From Georgenia yuyongxinii (lineage in GTDB: Bacteria; Actinomycetota; Actinomycetes; Actinomycetales; Actinomycetaceae), in the NCBI RefSeq assembly GCF_006352065.1, contig NZ_CP040915.1, positions 1,860,001 to 1,924,000 of the forward strand: a stretch of 64,000 nt of DNA, written 5' to 3'. A program made the translations under genes and the position numbers. Shown here in pieces: positions 39,713-49,767 of the stretch (positions are counted from its first letter, which is position 1; the number at the start of each line of letters is the position of its first letter). A model generated the notes under the pieces. The model searched no databases. It saw only the letters and a program-made list of their open reading frames with translations, and was not told the origin of the DNA.

Positions 39713-41002
39713 ATGGTCCGCCGTCGTCGCGTCGCGTCCGCGCTGCTGGTCGGCGCGCTGGCCCTCGGCGTCGCCACATGCGCCGCGCCCGGCACGGGCA
39801 CGGCGCTCAGGTCCGACGTCGCCCGCGAACCCGTCGCGGTGGTCGACGCGCTGGCCGTCCCCGACATCGTCGACGCGACGACGGCCCTCGGCGTCGCGCT
39901 CCTCACGCGCCCCGGCGCCGAGGAGAACGCCCTGGTCTCGCCGGCGTCGGTCGCCGTCGTGCTCTCGATGCTCGGCGAGGGCGCGGGCGCGTCGACCGCT
40001 CAGGAGCTCGATGCGCTCCTCGGTGCCGGTGGCCCGGACCGCACCCGGGCCGTCAACGCGATGCTCGCCGACCTGGCGACGTTCGACGGCGACCCCGCCG
40101 ACGCGTCCCGCGCCGAGCTGCCCGACCAGGTGCTGCTCCACATCGCCAACAACGTGGTGATCGACACCGGCCGGGAGGTCAAGGACACCTTCCTCGACGC
40201 GCTCTCCGCCGGTTACGGCGCCGGCATGCGCAGCGCCGACCTCTCCGGCGACGAGGGGCGTGCCGCGCTGGACGCCTGGGTAAGCGAGCACACGGGCGGC
40301 CGGGTGGAGCACTCGGCGATCGAGCCGAGCGAGGACCTCGTCCTCGTCCTGCAGAACGCGGTGCTCCTGGCCGCCCGGTGGGCCGAGCCGTTCAGCCCCG
40401 CGCTGACCACGCCGGAGCCGTTCACCGTGGGCGGCGGGGACCGCGTGGACGTGGACACGATGCACCGCCAGGGGATGATGGCCTACTCCGCGGACGGGCC
40501 GTGGCAGGCCGTCCGGCTGCCGTACGCGGACGGGTTCGCGCTGGACGTGGTCCTGCCCCACGCCGGCCGGCTTCCCGGGTCGCTGACCGCAGAGGAGTGG
40601 GACGCGCTCAGCGCCGCCCTGGGGTCCTACGAGACCACCGCCGAGGTGGCGCTGGCGCTGCCCACCGTCGAGATCGCGACCAGCACCGAGCTCGTGGAGG
40701 CGCTGCAGGACGCCGGGCTGCACGCCCTGTTCTCCCCGGGCACCGCGGACCTGCGCGGCATCGCCGAGCCCGCGGAGGGACCGCTGTTCGTGTCCACCGT
40801 GGCGCACCAGGCCACCCTCGCCATCGACGAGGAGGGCACCGTGGCGGCCGCCGTCACCGAGGCCGGCCTCGCGGCCGGCGCCGCCCCGGAACCGACGCGG
40901 CCGGTCCAGATGACCGTCGACCGGCCCTTCGCGGTGCGGATCGTGCATGTCGGCACCGAGTGGCCGATCTTCATGGGCGTGGTCAACGACCCGCGTGGGT
41001 GA
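39713..41002 (+). CDS. Secreted serpin (serine protease inhibitor), probable lipoprotein
   Basis: The 429-aa serpin has a signal segment (RRRRVASALLVGALALGVATC); the Cys after VAT could be lipidated, although Thr at -1 is unusual. The fold marks are NALVSPASVAVVLSMLGEGA, HIANNVVIDTG, VLQNAVLLAARWAEPF, STVAHQATLAIDEEGTVAAA and DRPFAVRIVHVG near the end. The hinge DEEGTVAAAVT with small residues is typical of inhibitory serpins, and counting from it places P1 near LAAGAA, suggesting an elastase- or subtilisin-like target. It may guard the cell against its own or foreign proteases. Spacing to the next gene is 56 nt. Confidence 0.92.
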   Translation: MVRRRRVASALLVGALALGVATCAAPGTGTALRSDVAREPVAVVDALAVPDIVDATTALGVALLTRPGAEENALVSPASVAVVLSMLGEGAGASTAQELDALLGAGGPDRTRAVNAMLADLATFDGDPADASRAELPDQVLLHIANNVVIDTGREVKDTFLDALSAGYGAGMRSADLSGDEGRAALDAWVSEHTGGRVEHSAIEPSEDLVLVLQNAVLLAARWAEPFSPALTTPEPFTVGGGDRVDVDTMHRQGMMAYSADGPWQAVRLPYADGFALDVVLPHAGRLPGSLTAEEWDALSAALGSYETTAEVALALPTVEIATSTELVEALQDAGLHALFSPGTADLRGIAEPAEGPLFVSTVAHQATLAIDEEGTVAAAVTEAGLAAGAAPEPTRPVQMTVDRPFAVRIVHVGTEWPIFMGVVNDPRG

Positions 41003-41058
41003 GGCTCGCTGCGCGTGGCTGTGGGACGCTGGCGGACATCGCGGCAACGGAGCAGCTC

Positions 41059-43101
41059 ATGACGCGCCAACCTTTCCTGCAGGACCTGCTGGTCTGCCTG
41101 CACGCACCGACGCAGGCGTGGTCCGCCTCCGACGGGCAGGTCCGCGGCAGCGGCACGCAGGGCCTGATGCACGCGGACGTGCGGGTGCTCAGCCGCGCCG
41201 TCCTGACCGTCGGGGGTGAGGAGCCGGAGGTACTCGCCGCCGGCCCGGAGGGCGCGGGCACGGTGCGCATCGTCGCCGTCGCGCGGTCGGTGGACGGCCC
41301 CGGCGCCGATCCGACCACGCGCGTGGAGCGGCGCCGGCTGGTTGCCCCGGGACGCATGACAGAGGAGATCACGCTCAGCTGCGCCACCGCCGAGCCGGTG
41401 GTCGCGGAGGTCGCCGTCACGCTCGCCAGCGACATGGCCCCCATGGACCGGATCAAGTACGGCGCCGGGACGACGGCGCACGCCCCCGCGCCCGGCCCTC
41501 CCGCCCGGTGGACCGGGCCAGACGGCATCGAGGTGCGGGTGGACGCCCCCACGGCGGAGGTCGAGCTGACGCCGGACGGCGCGGTGCTGCGCTGGCACGT
41601 CACCGTGGCGGCCGCCGCGCCGCGCACCCTCACGTGGACGGCCCACGTCACCGACACCGCCGCCGTCGTCCTGCCCGCGCCCGGGCCGGCGGAGTGGTCC
41701 GCGCCGCGGGTGGACGCCGCCGACCGGCGCCTGCCCGGGCTCGTGCGGCAGAGCCTGGCGGACCTGGAGAGCCTGCGCCTGCGGTCCACGCTCGCGCCGG
41801 ACAGCACCTTCCTCGCCGCCGGTGCGCCGTGGTTCCTCACCCTGTTCGGCCGCGACTCCCTCTGGGCCGCCCGGATGCTCCTGCCGCTGGGGACCGACCT
41901 GGCCCGCGGGACCCTGCGCACCCTCGGGGCCGCGCAGGGCACCCGAACCGACCCGCGCACCGCCGAGCAGCCGGGCAAGATCCTCCACGAGCTGCGCCGC
42001 GAGGAGCTGGTGATCGACGCGCACACCGTGCTGCCGCCGCTGTACTACGGCACGATCGACGCCACCCCGCTGTGGGTCTGCCTGCTGCACGACGCGTGGC
42101 GGTGGGGGATGGCCGAGGACGACGTCGCCGCGCTGCTGCCCCACCTCGAGGCCGCCCTGACCTGGATGGGCGACCACGGCGACGCCGACGGCGACGGCTT
42201 CCTCGAGTACCTCGACACCAGCGGGACGGGCCTGGCCAACCAGGGGTGGAAGGACTCGGGCGACTCCATCCAGTGGCGCGACGGCACGCTGGCGGCGGGC
42301 ACCATCGCGCTGTGCGAGGTGCAGGGCTACGCGCACGAGGCCGCCCGGGGCGGCGCGGCACTCCTCGAGGCGTTCGGCCGATCCGGCGCCGAACGCTGGC
42401 GCGACTGGGCCGCCCGGCTCGCCGGACGGTTCCGGGAGAGCTTCTGGGTCGACGACGGCGCCGGCCCCTACCCGGCCGTCGCGCTCGACGGCGCGAAGCG
42501 CCCGGTGGACTCCCTCACCTCGAACATCGGTCACCTGCTCGGCACCGGTCTGCTCACCGCCGCGGAGGAGGAGCTCGTCGTCGTCCGGCTGACCAGCGCC
42601 GACATGGACTCGGGCTACGGCCTGCGCACCCTGTCCACGCGGGCGGGCGGGTACTGGCCGCTGAGCTACCACGGCGGCACGGTCTGGCCGCACGACACCG
42701 CCATCGCCGTCATGTCCATGGCGCGGGCGGGCTTCGTCACCGAGGCGGAGCGACTCGGCTCGGGGCTGCTCGAGGCGGCGCCGCACTTCAGCTACCGGTT
42801 GCCAGAGCTGTTCTCCGGCGACGCCCGCGGCACGGTCCCCGGTCCGGTGCCGTACCCGGCCGCGTGCCGACCGCAGGCGTGGTCGGCGGCTGCCGCCGTC
42901 GCGCTGATCACCGCAGCCCTCGGCCTGCGGGCCGACGTGCCCGCCGGCGAGCTCCACGTGCGGCCCGCCGGCGGGGCGGTCACCGAGGGCCTCGCCGTGA
43001 CCGGGCTGCGGCTGGCCGGCCACGAGCTCTCCGTCGACGTCGGCCGCGCCCGCGACGTGGTGGTCCGCACGGGTGCGGACCTGCGGGTCGTGGCGACCTG
43101 A
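41059..43101 (+). CDS. Amylo-alpha-1,6-glucosidase / glycogen-debranching-type glycosidase
   Basis: The 680-aa protein has an N-terminal beta-sandwich (about 1-215, starting [26 protein letters not shown]) of the debranching enzyme N-terminal family and a C-terminal (alpha/alpha)6 barrel (about 235-650) of the GH15/GH63-like type. The barrel contains [33 protein letters not shown] and [15 protein letters not shown]. It likely trims alpha-glucans or related oligosaccharides; the precise bond is not certain. No signal peptide is seen. The ATG at 41059 fits the family start, though the frame is open for 450 codons upstream. With treZ at 62.5 kb it adds to glucan metabolism. Confidence 0.88.
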   Translation: MTRQPFLQDLLVCLHAPTQAWSASDGQVRGSGTQGLMHADVRVLSRAVLTVGGEEPEVLAAGPEGAGTVRIVAVARSVDGPGADPTTRVERRRLVAPGRMTEEITLSCATAEPVVAEVAVTLASDMAPMDRIKYGAGTTAHAPAPGPPARWTGPDGIEVRVDAPTAEVELTPDGAVLRWHVTVAAAAPRTLTWTAHVTDTAAVVLPAPGPAEWSAPRVDAADRRLPGLVRQSLADLESLRLRSTLAPDSTFLAAGAPWFLTLFGRDSLWAARMLLPLGTDLARGTLRTLGAAQGTRTDPRTAEQPGKILHELRREELVIDAHTVLPPLYYGTIDATPLWVCLLHDAWRWGMAEDDVAALLPHLEAALTWMGDHGDADGDGFLEYLDTSGTGLANQGWKDSGDSIQWRDGTLAAGTIALCEVQGYAHEAARGGAALLEAFGRSGAERWRDWAARLAGRFRESFWVDDGAGPYPAVALDGAKRPVDSLTSNIGHLLGTGLLTAAEEELVVVRLTSADMDSGYGLRTLSTRAGGYWPLSYHGGTVWPHDTAIAVMSMARAGFVTEAERLGSGLLEAAPHFSYRLPELFSGDARGTVPGPVPYPAACRPQAWSAAAAVALITAALGLRADVPAGELHVRPAGGAVTEGLAVTGLRLAGHELSVDVGRARDVVVRTGADLRVVAT

Positions 43102-43139
43102 GCAGGGTCCCGCGTCTCGCACATGGGCCGCGACGGACC

Positions 43140-43145
43140 TACAGT
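43140..43145 (+). promoter_or_regulatory. -10 box of dxs
   Basis: TACAGT lies 41 nt before the ATG at 43187, leaving a leader that holds a GGAAGG ribosome site. Confidence 0.4.
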
Positions 43146-43186
43146 GGGTCGCCGGTGCGTCGATCCGTCGGCGCGGAAGGAGCACG

Positions 43187-45166
43187 ATGAGCCACCTGGA
43201 GCGGATCCGGCGTCCGGCAGACCTGCGGGGTCTGAGCATCCCGGAGCTGGAGGTCCTTGCCAAGGAGGTCCGCGACTTCTTGGTGAACGCGGTCTCACGG
43301 ACCGGCGGGCACATGGGACCCAACCTCGGCGTCGTCGAGCTCACCGTCGCCCTGCACCGCGTGTTCGACTCACCGCGGGACCGGATCGTCTTCGACACCG
43401 GCCACCAGGCCTACGTGCACAAGCTCCTCACCGGCCGGCAGGACTTCGAGAACCTGCGCCGCCGCGGCGGGCTGTCCGGGTACCCCTCCCGGACCGAGTC
43501 GGACCACGACGTCGTCGAGAACTCCCACGCCTCCACCGCGCTGAGCTGGGCGGACGGCATCGCCAAGGCCAACCAGCTGCGCGGGCTCACCGGCCGCAGC
43601 GTGGTGGCCGTCATCGGCGACGGCGCCCTGACCGGCGGCATGGCCTGGGAGGCCCTGAACAACATCGCCGAGGGCCAGGACCGCTCGGTCGTCATCGTGG
43701 TCAACGACAACGGCCGCTCCTACGCCCCGACCATCGGCGGCCTGGCCCGTCACCTCGACGCCCTGCGCACCACCCCGCACTACGAGAAGGTCCTCGACTG
43801 GGGCAAGCGGACCCTGCAGCGCTCCGGCCCGCCCGGCCGGATGGCCTTCGACGCCCTGCACGGCATGAAGAAGGGCCTCAAGGACGTCATCGCCCCGCAG
43901 GGCCTGTTCGAGGGCCTCGGCATCAAGTACGTCGGGCCGATCGACGGGCACGACATCGTCGAGCTCGAGGTGGCGCTGGGCCGCGCGAAGGCCTTCGGCG
44001 GTCCGGTGATCGTCCACGCCATCACCGAGAAGGGCCGCGGCTACACCCCGGCCGAGACCGACGTCGTCGACCGGTTCCACGCGGTCGGGGTCATCCACCC
44101 CGAGACCGGGCTGCCGGTCGCCCCCTCGCGTTTCGGCTGGACGTCGGTCTTCGCCGAGGAGATCGTCGAGATCGGCCGACGGCGCAGCGACGTCGTCGCC
44201 CTGACCGCGGCCATGCTGGCGCCGGTCGGGCTCGCACCGTTCGCAGAGGAGTTCCCGGACCGGGTGTTCGACGTCGGCATCGCCGAGCAGCACGCCGTCA
44301 CCTCGGCCGCCGGGATGGCCTTCGCCGGCCTGCACCCGGTGATCGCGCTATACGCGACGTTCCTCAACCGCGGCTACGACCAGCTGCTCATGGACGTCGC
44401 CCTGCACCGCGCCGGCGTGACCTTCGTGCTCGACCGCTCCGGTCTGACCGGGGACGACGGTGCCTCCCACAACGGCATGTGGGACATGGCGCTGCTGCGC
44501 ACCGTGCCCGGGCTGCGACTGGCGGCGCCGCGCGACGAGGCCACCCTGCGGGCCGAGCTGCGTGAGGCCGTCGCCGTCGAGGACGCCCCCACCGTGGTGC
44601 GCTATCCCAAGGGGGCGCTGCCCGAGGCGCTGCCCGCACTGGGCCGGCACGGCAGCGTCGACGTCCTGGCACGTCACGCCGGGTCGCCGCGGGTGCTCGT
44701 GGTGGGCGTCGGCGTGATGACACACACCGCTGTCGAGGTCGCCACGGGCCTGGACGCCCAGGGCATCGGCGCGACCGTGGTGGACCCGCGCTGGGTGCTG
44801 CCCGTCTCCGCGGACCTGGTGGACCTCGCCCGTCAGCACGACCTCGTCGTCACCGTCGAGGACGGGCTGGTCACCGCGGGGGTCGGCTCGGCCCTGCGCG
44901 ACGCACTCGCCGCCGCGGGCAGCGACGTGCCGGTGCGCTCCCACGGCATCCCCGCCCGGTTCCTCGAGCACGCCTCACGCGGGGAGCTCGTGGAGGAGTT
45001 CCACCTGCGCGGGCAGGACATCGCGCGGGAGGCCGCGGCCGCCGTCGCCGGTCTGCCCCCGTCGGCGAGCCCGTCCGTCGGACCGCGCGCCGTCGGACCG
45101 CGCGCCGGTGAGGCGGCGGCCGCGGACTCCACCCGGCCCGGTCCGGACGCGCAGTCTGGCCGTTGA
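43187..45166 (+). CDS. dxs: 1-deoxy-D-xylulose-5-phosphate synthase
   Basis: The 659-aa thiamine-diphosphate enzyme starts the MEP isoprenoid pathway from pyruvate and glyceraldehyde-3-phosphate. Marks are [52 protein letters not shown] (ThDP/Mg site) and [18 protein letters not shown], with a transketolase C-terminal domain. The extra C-terminal 35 residues (Ser/Pro/Ala-rich) are probably disordered. In M. tuberculosis dxs1 is next to the RNase D and DUF3000 genes; here a 7.8-kb insertion separates them. A ribosome site (GGAAGG) fits the ATG. It supplies precursors to the polyprenyl synthase at 4.2 kb. Confidence 0.97.
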   Translation: MSHLERIRRPADLRGLSIPELEVLAKEVRDFLVNAVSRTGGHMGPNLGVVELTVALHRVFDSPRDRIVFDTGHQAYVHKLLTGRQDFENLRRRGGLSGYPSRTESDHDVVENSHASTALSWADGIAKANQLRGLTGRSVVAVIGDGALTGGMAWEALNNIAEGQDRSVVIVVNDNGRSYAPTIGGLARHLDALRTTPHYEKVLDWGKRTLQRSGPPGRMAFDALHGMKKGLKDVIAPQGLFEGLGIKYVGPIDGHDIVELEVALGRAKAFGGPVIVHAITEKGRGYTPAETDVVDRFHAVGVIHPETGLPVAPSRFGWTSVFAEEIVEIGRRRSDVVALTAAMLAPVGLAPFAEEFPDRVFDVGIAEQHAVTSAAGMAFAGLHPVIALYATFLNRGYDQLLMDVALHRAGVTFVLDRSGLTGDDGASHNGMWDMALLRTVPGLRLAAPRDEATLRAELREAVAVEDAPTVVRYPKGALPEALPALGRHGSVDVLARHAGSPRVLVVGVGVMTHTAVEVATGLDAQGIGATVVDPRWVLPVSADLVDLARQHDLVVTVEDGLVTAGVGSALRDALAAAGSDVPVRSHGIPARFLEHASRGELVEEFHLRGQDIAREAAAAVAGLPPSASPSVGPRAVGPRAGEAAAADSTRPGPDAQSGR

Positions 45167-45509
45167 GGTCTGCGTTCGAGCATGGCCGTCATCACTTCGG
45201 CGAGCATGGCCACCCCGGCTGCGGGGACCTGCGCCACAACGAAGTCGCCCATATGGTCAGAATTTCGACCATATGGGCGACCTCGATTGCCGTGGACCCG
45301 CGATTGTCACGGCGCAGCGGCTCGCTACGCCAACACGGTCAAAATGCGTCCACACACCGGTCAAGGACTGGGCTGAGGCGCAGGTCACGGCGCTGTGAGC
45401 GGCCCCACGCTCCGGCGCGGTCGTTGGTCCCACGTGTCGGAAGGTCCTATTTCGTAACGTTGAGGACGAGGCGGTAAGGGTTGCCGCCTCGGACGAGGAG
45501 GCAGCGGAG
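45167..45509. other. 343-bp intergenic region with a palindrome and no clear gene
   Basis: This gap holds a perfect 15-bp-arm inverted repeat at 45244-45281 and is locally AT-richer than its surroundings. On the minus strand, a short frame opening GDFVVAQVPAAGVAMLAE starts inside the palindrome and runs into dxs in a non-coding frame; I do not recognise it. A possible pflB promoter is TTGGTC at 45424, an 18-bp spacer, then TATTTC. It marks the left edge of the segment inserted between dxs and RNase D. Confidence 0.5.
45244..45281. promoter_or_regulatory. Perfect 15-bp inverted repeat between dxs and pflB
   Basis: GTCGCCCATATGGTC (45244-45258) and its complement (45267-45281) enclose 8 nt, AGAATTTC. 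It could be the dxs terminator, an operator, or a relic of insertion. No U-tract follows. Confidence 0.65.
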
Positions 45510-47771
45510 ATGGCCACCATCACGACCGAGCACGCAACATCGGGAACCGGCGCCTGGGACGGCTTCACGCCGGGACCGTGGTGCAGCGCGATCGACGTGC
45601 GTGACTTCATCCAGAGCAACTACACGCCGTACACCGGCGACGCAGGCTTCCTTGCCGGGCCCACCGATCGCACCACCGGCATCTGGAACACGCTCATGGC
45701 GATGTTCCCCGCCGAGCGGGAGAAGGGCGTCTACGACGTCGACCCGAAGACCCCCGCCGGCATCACCGCTCACGCGCCGGGTTACATCGACGAGGGCAAC
45801 GAGCTCATCGTCGGTCTGCAGACCGACGCCCCGCTCAAGCGGGCGATCATGCCCCTGGGTGGCTGGCGGATGGTGGAGACCTCGCTGGAGACCTACGGGT
45901 ACGAGGTGGACCCGCTGGTGAAGGACATCTTCACCAAGTACCGCAAGACCCACAACCAGGGCGTCTTCGACGTCTACCCGCCCGACGTGCGCAAGGCACG
46001 CAGCGCCCACATCGTCACCGGCCTGCCGGACGCCTACGGCCGCGGCCGCATCATCGGCGACTACCGCCGCGTCGCGCTCTACGGCGTGGACACCCTCATC
46101 ACCGCCAAGAAGGCCGAGCGCGCCGAGCTCGACACCCTGCGCAGCGTCGAGGACGTCATCCGCGACCGCGAGGAGAACACCGAGCAGATCCGCGCCCTGC
46201 ATGAGCTCAAGGAGATGGCCGCCTCCTACGGCTACGACATCTCCCGCCCCGCCACCACCGCCCGTGAGGCCATCCAGTGGCTGTACTTCGCCTACCTCGG
46301 CGCAGTGAAGGAGCAGAACGGCGCGGCCATGTCGCTGGGCCGCACCTCGACCTTCCTCGACGCCTACATCCAGCGTGACCTGGACGCCGGTCACCTGACG
46401 GAGTCCGAGGCGCAGGAGATGATCGACGACTTCGTCATCAAGCTGCGCATCGTCCGCTTCCTGCGTACGCCGGAGTACGACGAGCTCTTCTCCGGGGACC
46501 CCACCTGGGTCACCGAGTCCATCGGTGGCATGGGCACCGACGGCCGCACCCTTGTCACGAAGAACTCCTTCCGGATGCTGCAGACCCTGTACAACCTGGG
46601 CCCGGCTCCCGAGCCGAACCTCACCGTCCTGTGGAGCGACGCACTGCCCGAGGGCTTCAAGCGCTTCTGCGCGCAGGTCTCCATCGACACCTCCGCCATC
46701 CAGTACGAGTCCGACGCCCAGATCTCCAACGCGTGGGGCGACGACGCCGCGATCGCCTGCTGCGTCTCCCCGATGGCCGTGGGCAAGCAGATGCAGTTCT
46801 TCGGCGCCCGCGTGAACCTTGCCAAGGCCCTCCTCTACGCCGTCAACGGTGGCAAGGACGAGAACTCCGGCAAGCAGATCGCCCCGGTCACCCCGGCGGT
46901 GACCGGCGACGTGCTCGAGTACGACGACATCGTGGCCAAGTACGACGTGCTCCTGGACTGGCTCGCCCAGACCTACGTCGATGCGCTCAACTGCATCCAC
47001 TACATGCACGACAAGTACGCCTACGAGCGCCTCGAGATGGCCCTGCACGACAAGGAGGTGCTGCGGACCATGGCCTGCGGCATCGCCGGCCTGTCGGTGG
47101 CCGCGGACTCCCTCTCGGCCATCAAGTACGCCACGGTCAAGCCGGTGCGGAACGAAGACGGTCTCGTCGTCGACTACCTCATCGAGGGCGAGTTCCCGAT
47201 GTTTGGCAACGACGACGACCGCGTGGACGACATCGCCGTCACGCTCACTCGGAAGTTCATGGCGAAGATCCGCAAGGTCCCGACCTACCGGAACGCGGTG
47301 CACACCCAGTCGGTGCTGACCATCACCTCGAACGTCGTCTACGGCAAGCACACCGGCAACACCCCGGACGGTCGCCGCTCGGGCGAGCCGTTCGCTCCCG
47401 GTGCGAACCCGATGAACGGCCGGGACAGCCACGGCATGCTCGCCTCTGCGCTCTCGGTGGCCAAGCTGCCCTACGACGAGGCGCAGGACGGGATCTCGCT
47501 GACCAACACGGTGGTGCCCTCCGGGCTCGGCCGCACCAAGGACGAGCAGGTCACCAACCTCGTGGGACTCCTGGACTCCTACACCGGGTCCGCGGGCTAC
47601 CACATGAACGTCAACGTGCTGAACCGGGACACCCTCTACGAGGCCATGGAGAACCCGGAGAAGTTCCCGCAGCTGACCATCCGCGTCTCCGGCTATGCCG
47701 TGAACTTCGTGCGGCTGACCCGCGAGCAGCAGCTCGACGTCATCTCCCGCACCTTCCACGGCGCCCTGTAG
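45510..47771 (+). CDS. pflB: Formate C-acetyltransferase (pyruvate formate-lyase)
   Basis: The 753-aa glycyl-radical enzyme splits pyruvate and CoA into acetyl-CoA and formate without oxygen. The catalytic Cys pair is Cys417-Cys418 (IACCVSPM), and the radical glycine is about Gly728 in RVSGYAVNF. Length is close to E. coli PflB. It starts [35 protein letters not shown] lies 10 nt before the ATG. The activase gene follows after a 115-nt gap holding a hairpin. It implies a facultatively anaerobic, mixed-acid-type metabolism. Confidence 0.97.
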   Translation: MATITTEHATSGTGAWDGFTPGPWCSAIDVRDFIQSNYTPYTGDAGFLAGPTDRTTGIWNTLMAMFPAEREKGVYDVDPKTPAGITAHAPGYIDEGNELIVGLQTDAPLKRAIMPLGGWRMVETSLETYGYEVDPLVKDIFTKYRKTHNQGVFDVYPPDVRKARSAHIVTGLPDAYGRGRIIGDYRRVALYGVDTLITAKKAERAELDTLRSVEDVIRDREENTEQIRALHELKEMAASYGYDISRPATTAREAIQWLYFAYLGAVKEQNGAAMSLGRTSTFLDAYIQRDLDAGHLTESEAQEMIDDFVIKLRIVRFLRTPEYDELFSGDPTWVTESIGGMGTDGRTLVTKNSFRMLQTLYNLGPAPEPNLTVLWSDALPEGFKRFCAQVSIDTSAIQYESDAQISNAWGDDAAIACCVSPMAVGKQMQFFGARVNLAKALLYAVNGGKDENSGKQIAPVTPAVTGDVLEYDDIVAKYDVLLDWLAQTYVDALNCIHYMHDKYAYERLEMALHDKEVLRTMACGIAGLSVAADSLSAIKYATVKPVRNEDGLVVDYLIEGEFPMFGNDDDRVDDIAVTLTRKFMAKIRKVPTYRNAVHTQSVLTITSNVVYGKHTGNTPDGRRSGEPFAPGANPMNGRDSHGMLASALSVAKLPYDEAQDGISLTNTVVPSGLGRTKDEQVTNLVGLLDSYTGSAGYHMNVNVLNRDTLYEAMENPEKFPQLTIRVSGYAVNFVRLTREQQLDVISRTFHGAL

Positions 47772-47781
47772 CCAGCAGCCG

Positions 47782-47814
47782 CCGTCCGGCCCGGCCGACC
47801 GCCGGGCCGGACGG
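47782..47814 (+). terminator. GC-rich hairpin between pflB and pflA
   Basis: CCGTCCGGCCCGG (47782-47794) pairs perfectly with 47802-47814 around a 7-nt loop, 10 nt past the pflB stop. As pflA needs far fewer copies than pflB, it may act as a partial terminator or mRNA stabiliser. Confidence 0.6.
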
Positions 47815-47886
47815 GGCTCGCCCAGCACCGACGCACCTGCGGAACCGGGTGCGGCTCCGGCACCCCGACCCGCGACAGGAGGCCCC

Positions 47887-48789
47887 ATGACCGCCGTCGA
47901 GCCACCCACGGCCGGCATCGTCGCGCCCGACGGGATCAACGGCTTCTACGAGCCCGTCCCCGAGGACAACGTGCCTCGGCTGCGCCGCAGCGCCGGCACC
48001 GCCGGGATCGCCTCGGCCGAGCTCATGGACCGCCACGACCACATCGCCGCGGTCCGCGCCGGAAGGGTCGGGTCCATGCACTCCTGGGAGCTCGTCACCG
48101 CCGTCGACGGCCCCGGCACCCGCCTGACCGTCTTCCTCGCCGGCTGCCCGCTGCGCTGCCTGTACTGCCACAACCCCGACACCCTGAAGATGAAGGACGG
48201 CGAGCCCATCGCCGTCGAGGACCTGCTCGTCCGGGTCAAGCGGTACCTGCCGATCTTCAAGGCCACCCGCGGCGGGCTCACCGTCTCCGGTGGCGAGCCG
48301 CTCATGCAGCCCGCGTTCCTGGGCCGGCTGCTGCGCGGCGCCAAGGAGATGGGTGTGCACACCACCATCGACACCTCCGGGTTCCTCGGCGCCTACGCCT
48401 CCGAGGCGCTGCTCGACGACATCGACCTCGTGCTCCTCGACATCAAGTCCGGCGACCCGGAGACCTACCGCCGCACCACCGGCCGGGACCTGCAGCCCAC
48501 GCTGGACTTCTCCCGCCGCCTGGCCGACCGCGGCATGCCGATCTGGATCCGGTACGTGCTCGTGCCGGGCCTGACCGACGACTTCGACAACGTCGAGGCC
48601 GTCGCCGACCACGTGGCGAGCCTGTCCACGGTGGCCCGGGTGGAGGTGCTGCCCTTCCACAACATGGGCAAGGACAAGTGGGAGCGGCTGGGCATGGCCT
48701 ACGAGCTCGTGGACACCCCGGCGCCGACGGCGGAGCTCGTCGAGCGCGTGCGCGGCCAGTTCCAGCGGCGTGGGCTGACGGTGTACTGA
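47887..48789 (+). CDS. pflA: Pyruvate formate-lyase activating enzyme (radical SAM)
   Basis: The 300-aa radical-SAM protein makes the glycyl radical on PflB. The cluster cysteines are Cys87, Cys91 and Cys94 (GCPLRCLYCHNPDT); VSGGEPLMQ and LLDIKSGDPETYR follow as in PflA. It carries about 55 extra N-terminal residues compared with E. coli PflA; the true core begins near GSMHSWELVTAVDGPG. The long start is supported by an AGGAGG site 7 nt upstream. The extension has no metal motif. Confidence 0.95.
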   Translation: MTAVEPPTAGIVAPDGINGFYEPVPEDNVPRLRRSAGTAGIASAELMDRHDHIAAVRAGRVGSMHSWELVTAVDGPGTRLTVFLAGCPLRCLYCHNPDTLKMKDGEPIAVEDLLVRVKRYLPIFKATRGGLTVSGGEPLMQPAFLGRLLRGAKEMGVHTTIDTSGFLGAYASEALLDDIDLVLLDIKSGDPETYRRTTGRDLQPTLDFSRRLADRGMPIWIRYVLVPGLTDDFDNVEAVADHVASLSTVARVEVLPFHNMGKDKWERLGMAYELVDTPAPTAELVERVRGQFQRRGLTVY

Positions 48790-48838
48790 GGACAGCTCCC
48801 AACGAACGTGGGTTCGTGCGCCGAGCGCGGGTTCTTGT

Positions 48839-48872
48839 GGCTCGCGCGGGTGGTGCGCCACCCGCGCGAGCC
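48839..48872. terminator. Bidirectional terminator between pflA and hpaI
   Basis: GGCTCGCGCGGGTGG (48839-48853) pairs perfectly with 48858-48872 around TGCG. An outer arm pair (GCGCGGGTTCTTG near 48824 and CAAGAAGCCGCGC near 48893) extends the structure with one mismatch. The neighbouring genes converge here. Confidence 0.75.
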
Positions 48873-48945
48873 GCGAACAGGCGCGGTCGGAGCAAGAAGC
48901 CGCGCTGGACGTCACACCGTCGCTGAGTCGCGTGCGGCCGTCGTC

Positions 48946-49767
48946 TCAGTAGCTCGTGCGCGCGCTCTCGTCGGCCGCGGGCACGAACGTGGCAGCGAGC
49001 GCCTCGGAGCTGCGCGCGAGGAGCGCCACGTCGGCCCCCACCAGCACGAAGGAGGCCCCGGCGTCCATGTAGGAGCGGGCGACCGCCGGGTCGAACGCGT
49101 TGACGCCGACCGGCTTGCCCGCCGCGCGCACCGCCTCGAAGGCCCGGCCGACGGCGGCCACGACCTCCGGGTGGCTCTGCTGGCCCAGCAGCCCCATCGA
49201 TGCGGAGAGGTCGGACGGCCCCACGAAGACCCCGTCCACGCCGTCGACCGCCGCGATCTCGGCGGCGGCGTCCACGCCCTCGGTGGTCTCGATCTGCACG
49301 AACAGCGACACGTGCGCGTCGGCGTCCGTGAGATAGCCGTCGACGCGGTTCCACCGTGCGGACCGGGCCAGGGCCGAGCCGACACCGCGACGCCCGCGCG
49401 GGGGGTACCGGGCGGCCTCGACGGCGGCGCGTGCCTCCTCGGCGGACGACACCATGGGGACCAGCAGGTTCTGCGCGCCGAGGTCGAGCACCTGCATGAT
49501 CGTCACGACGTCATTGGTCGGCACGCGCACGACCGGAGTCATGGGGTAGGCGGCGACCGCCTGCAGCTGTCCCAGCACCGACTCGAGGCCGTTGGGGGAG
49601 TGCTCCATGTCGATGAGCATCCAGTCCAGGCCCGAGCCCGCGCAGATCTCCGCGACGAGCGGGCTGCCGGAGCACACCCAGATCCCCGCGAGCGGACGAG
49701 CCGCCGCGCCGCGTCCGGGCTGGGCCGCCAGCGCGTCGCGGAAGGTCGGCGTCAGACGAAGCGACAT
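48946..49767 (-). CDS. hpaI: HpcH/HpaI-family class II aldolase
   Basis: The 273-aa metal-dependent pyruvate aldolase has GIWVCSGSP, WMLIDMEHSPNG (catalytic region), QIETTEGVDAAAEIAAV (metal ligands) and FVGPSDLSASMG. In the homoprotocatechuate pathway HpaI cleaves 2,4-dihydroxyhept-2-enedioate to pyruvate and succinic semialdehyde. The adjacent hydratase supports this role over other HpcH/HpaI functions. Its start overlaps the hydratase end by 16 bp. No other enzymes of the pathway are in the window. Confidence 0.87.
   Translation of the reverse strand: MSLRLTPTFRDALAAQPGRGAAARPLAGIWVCSGSPLVAEICAGSGLDWMLIDMEHSPNGLESVLGQLQAVAAYPMTPVVRVPTNDVVTIMQVLDLGAQNLLVPMVSSAEEARAAVEAARYPPRGRRGVGSALARSARWNRVDGYLTDADAHVSLFVQIETTEGVDAAAEIAAVDGVDGVFVGPSDLSASMGLLGQQSHPEVVAAVGRAFEAVRAAGKPVGVNAFDPAVARSYMDAGASFVLVGADVALLARSSEALAATFVPAADESARTSY

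Noticed and set aside
44833-45252. Minus-strand frame opening GDFVVAQVPAAGVAMLAE
   Set aside because: Only the first 35 codons look protein-like; the rest is antisense to dxs. No homologue is recognised, so it is at most a gene remnant.
45447-47939. Long minus-strand frame opposite pflB
   Set aside because: It mirrors pflB codon structure and has low-complexity composition; the plus strand has all PFL catalytic motifs.
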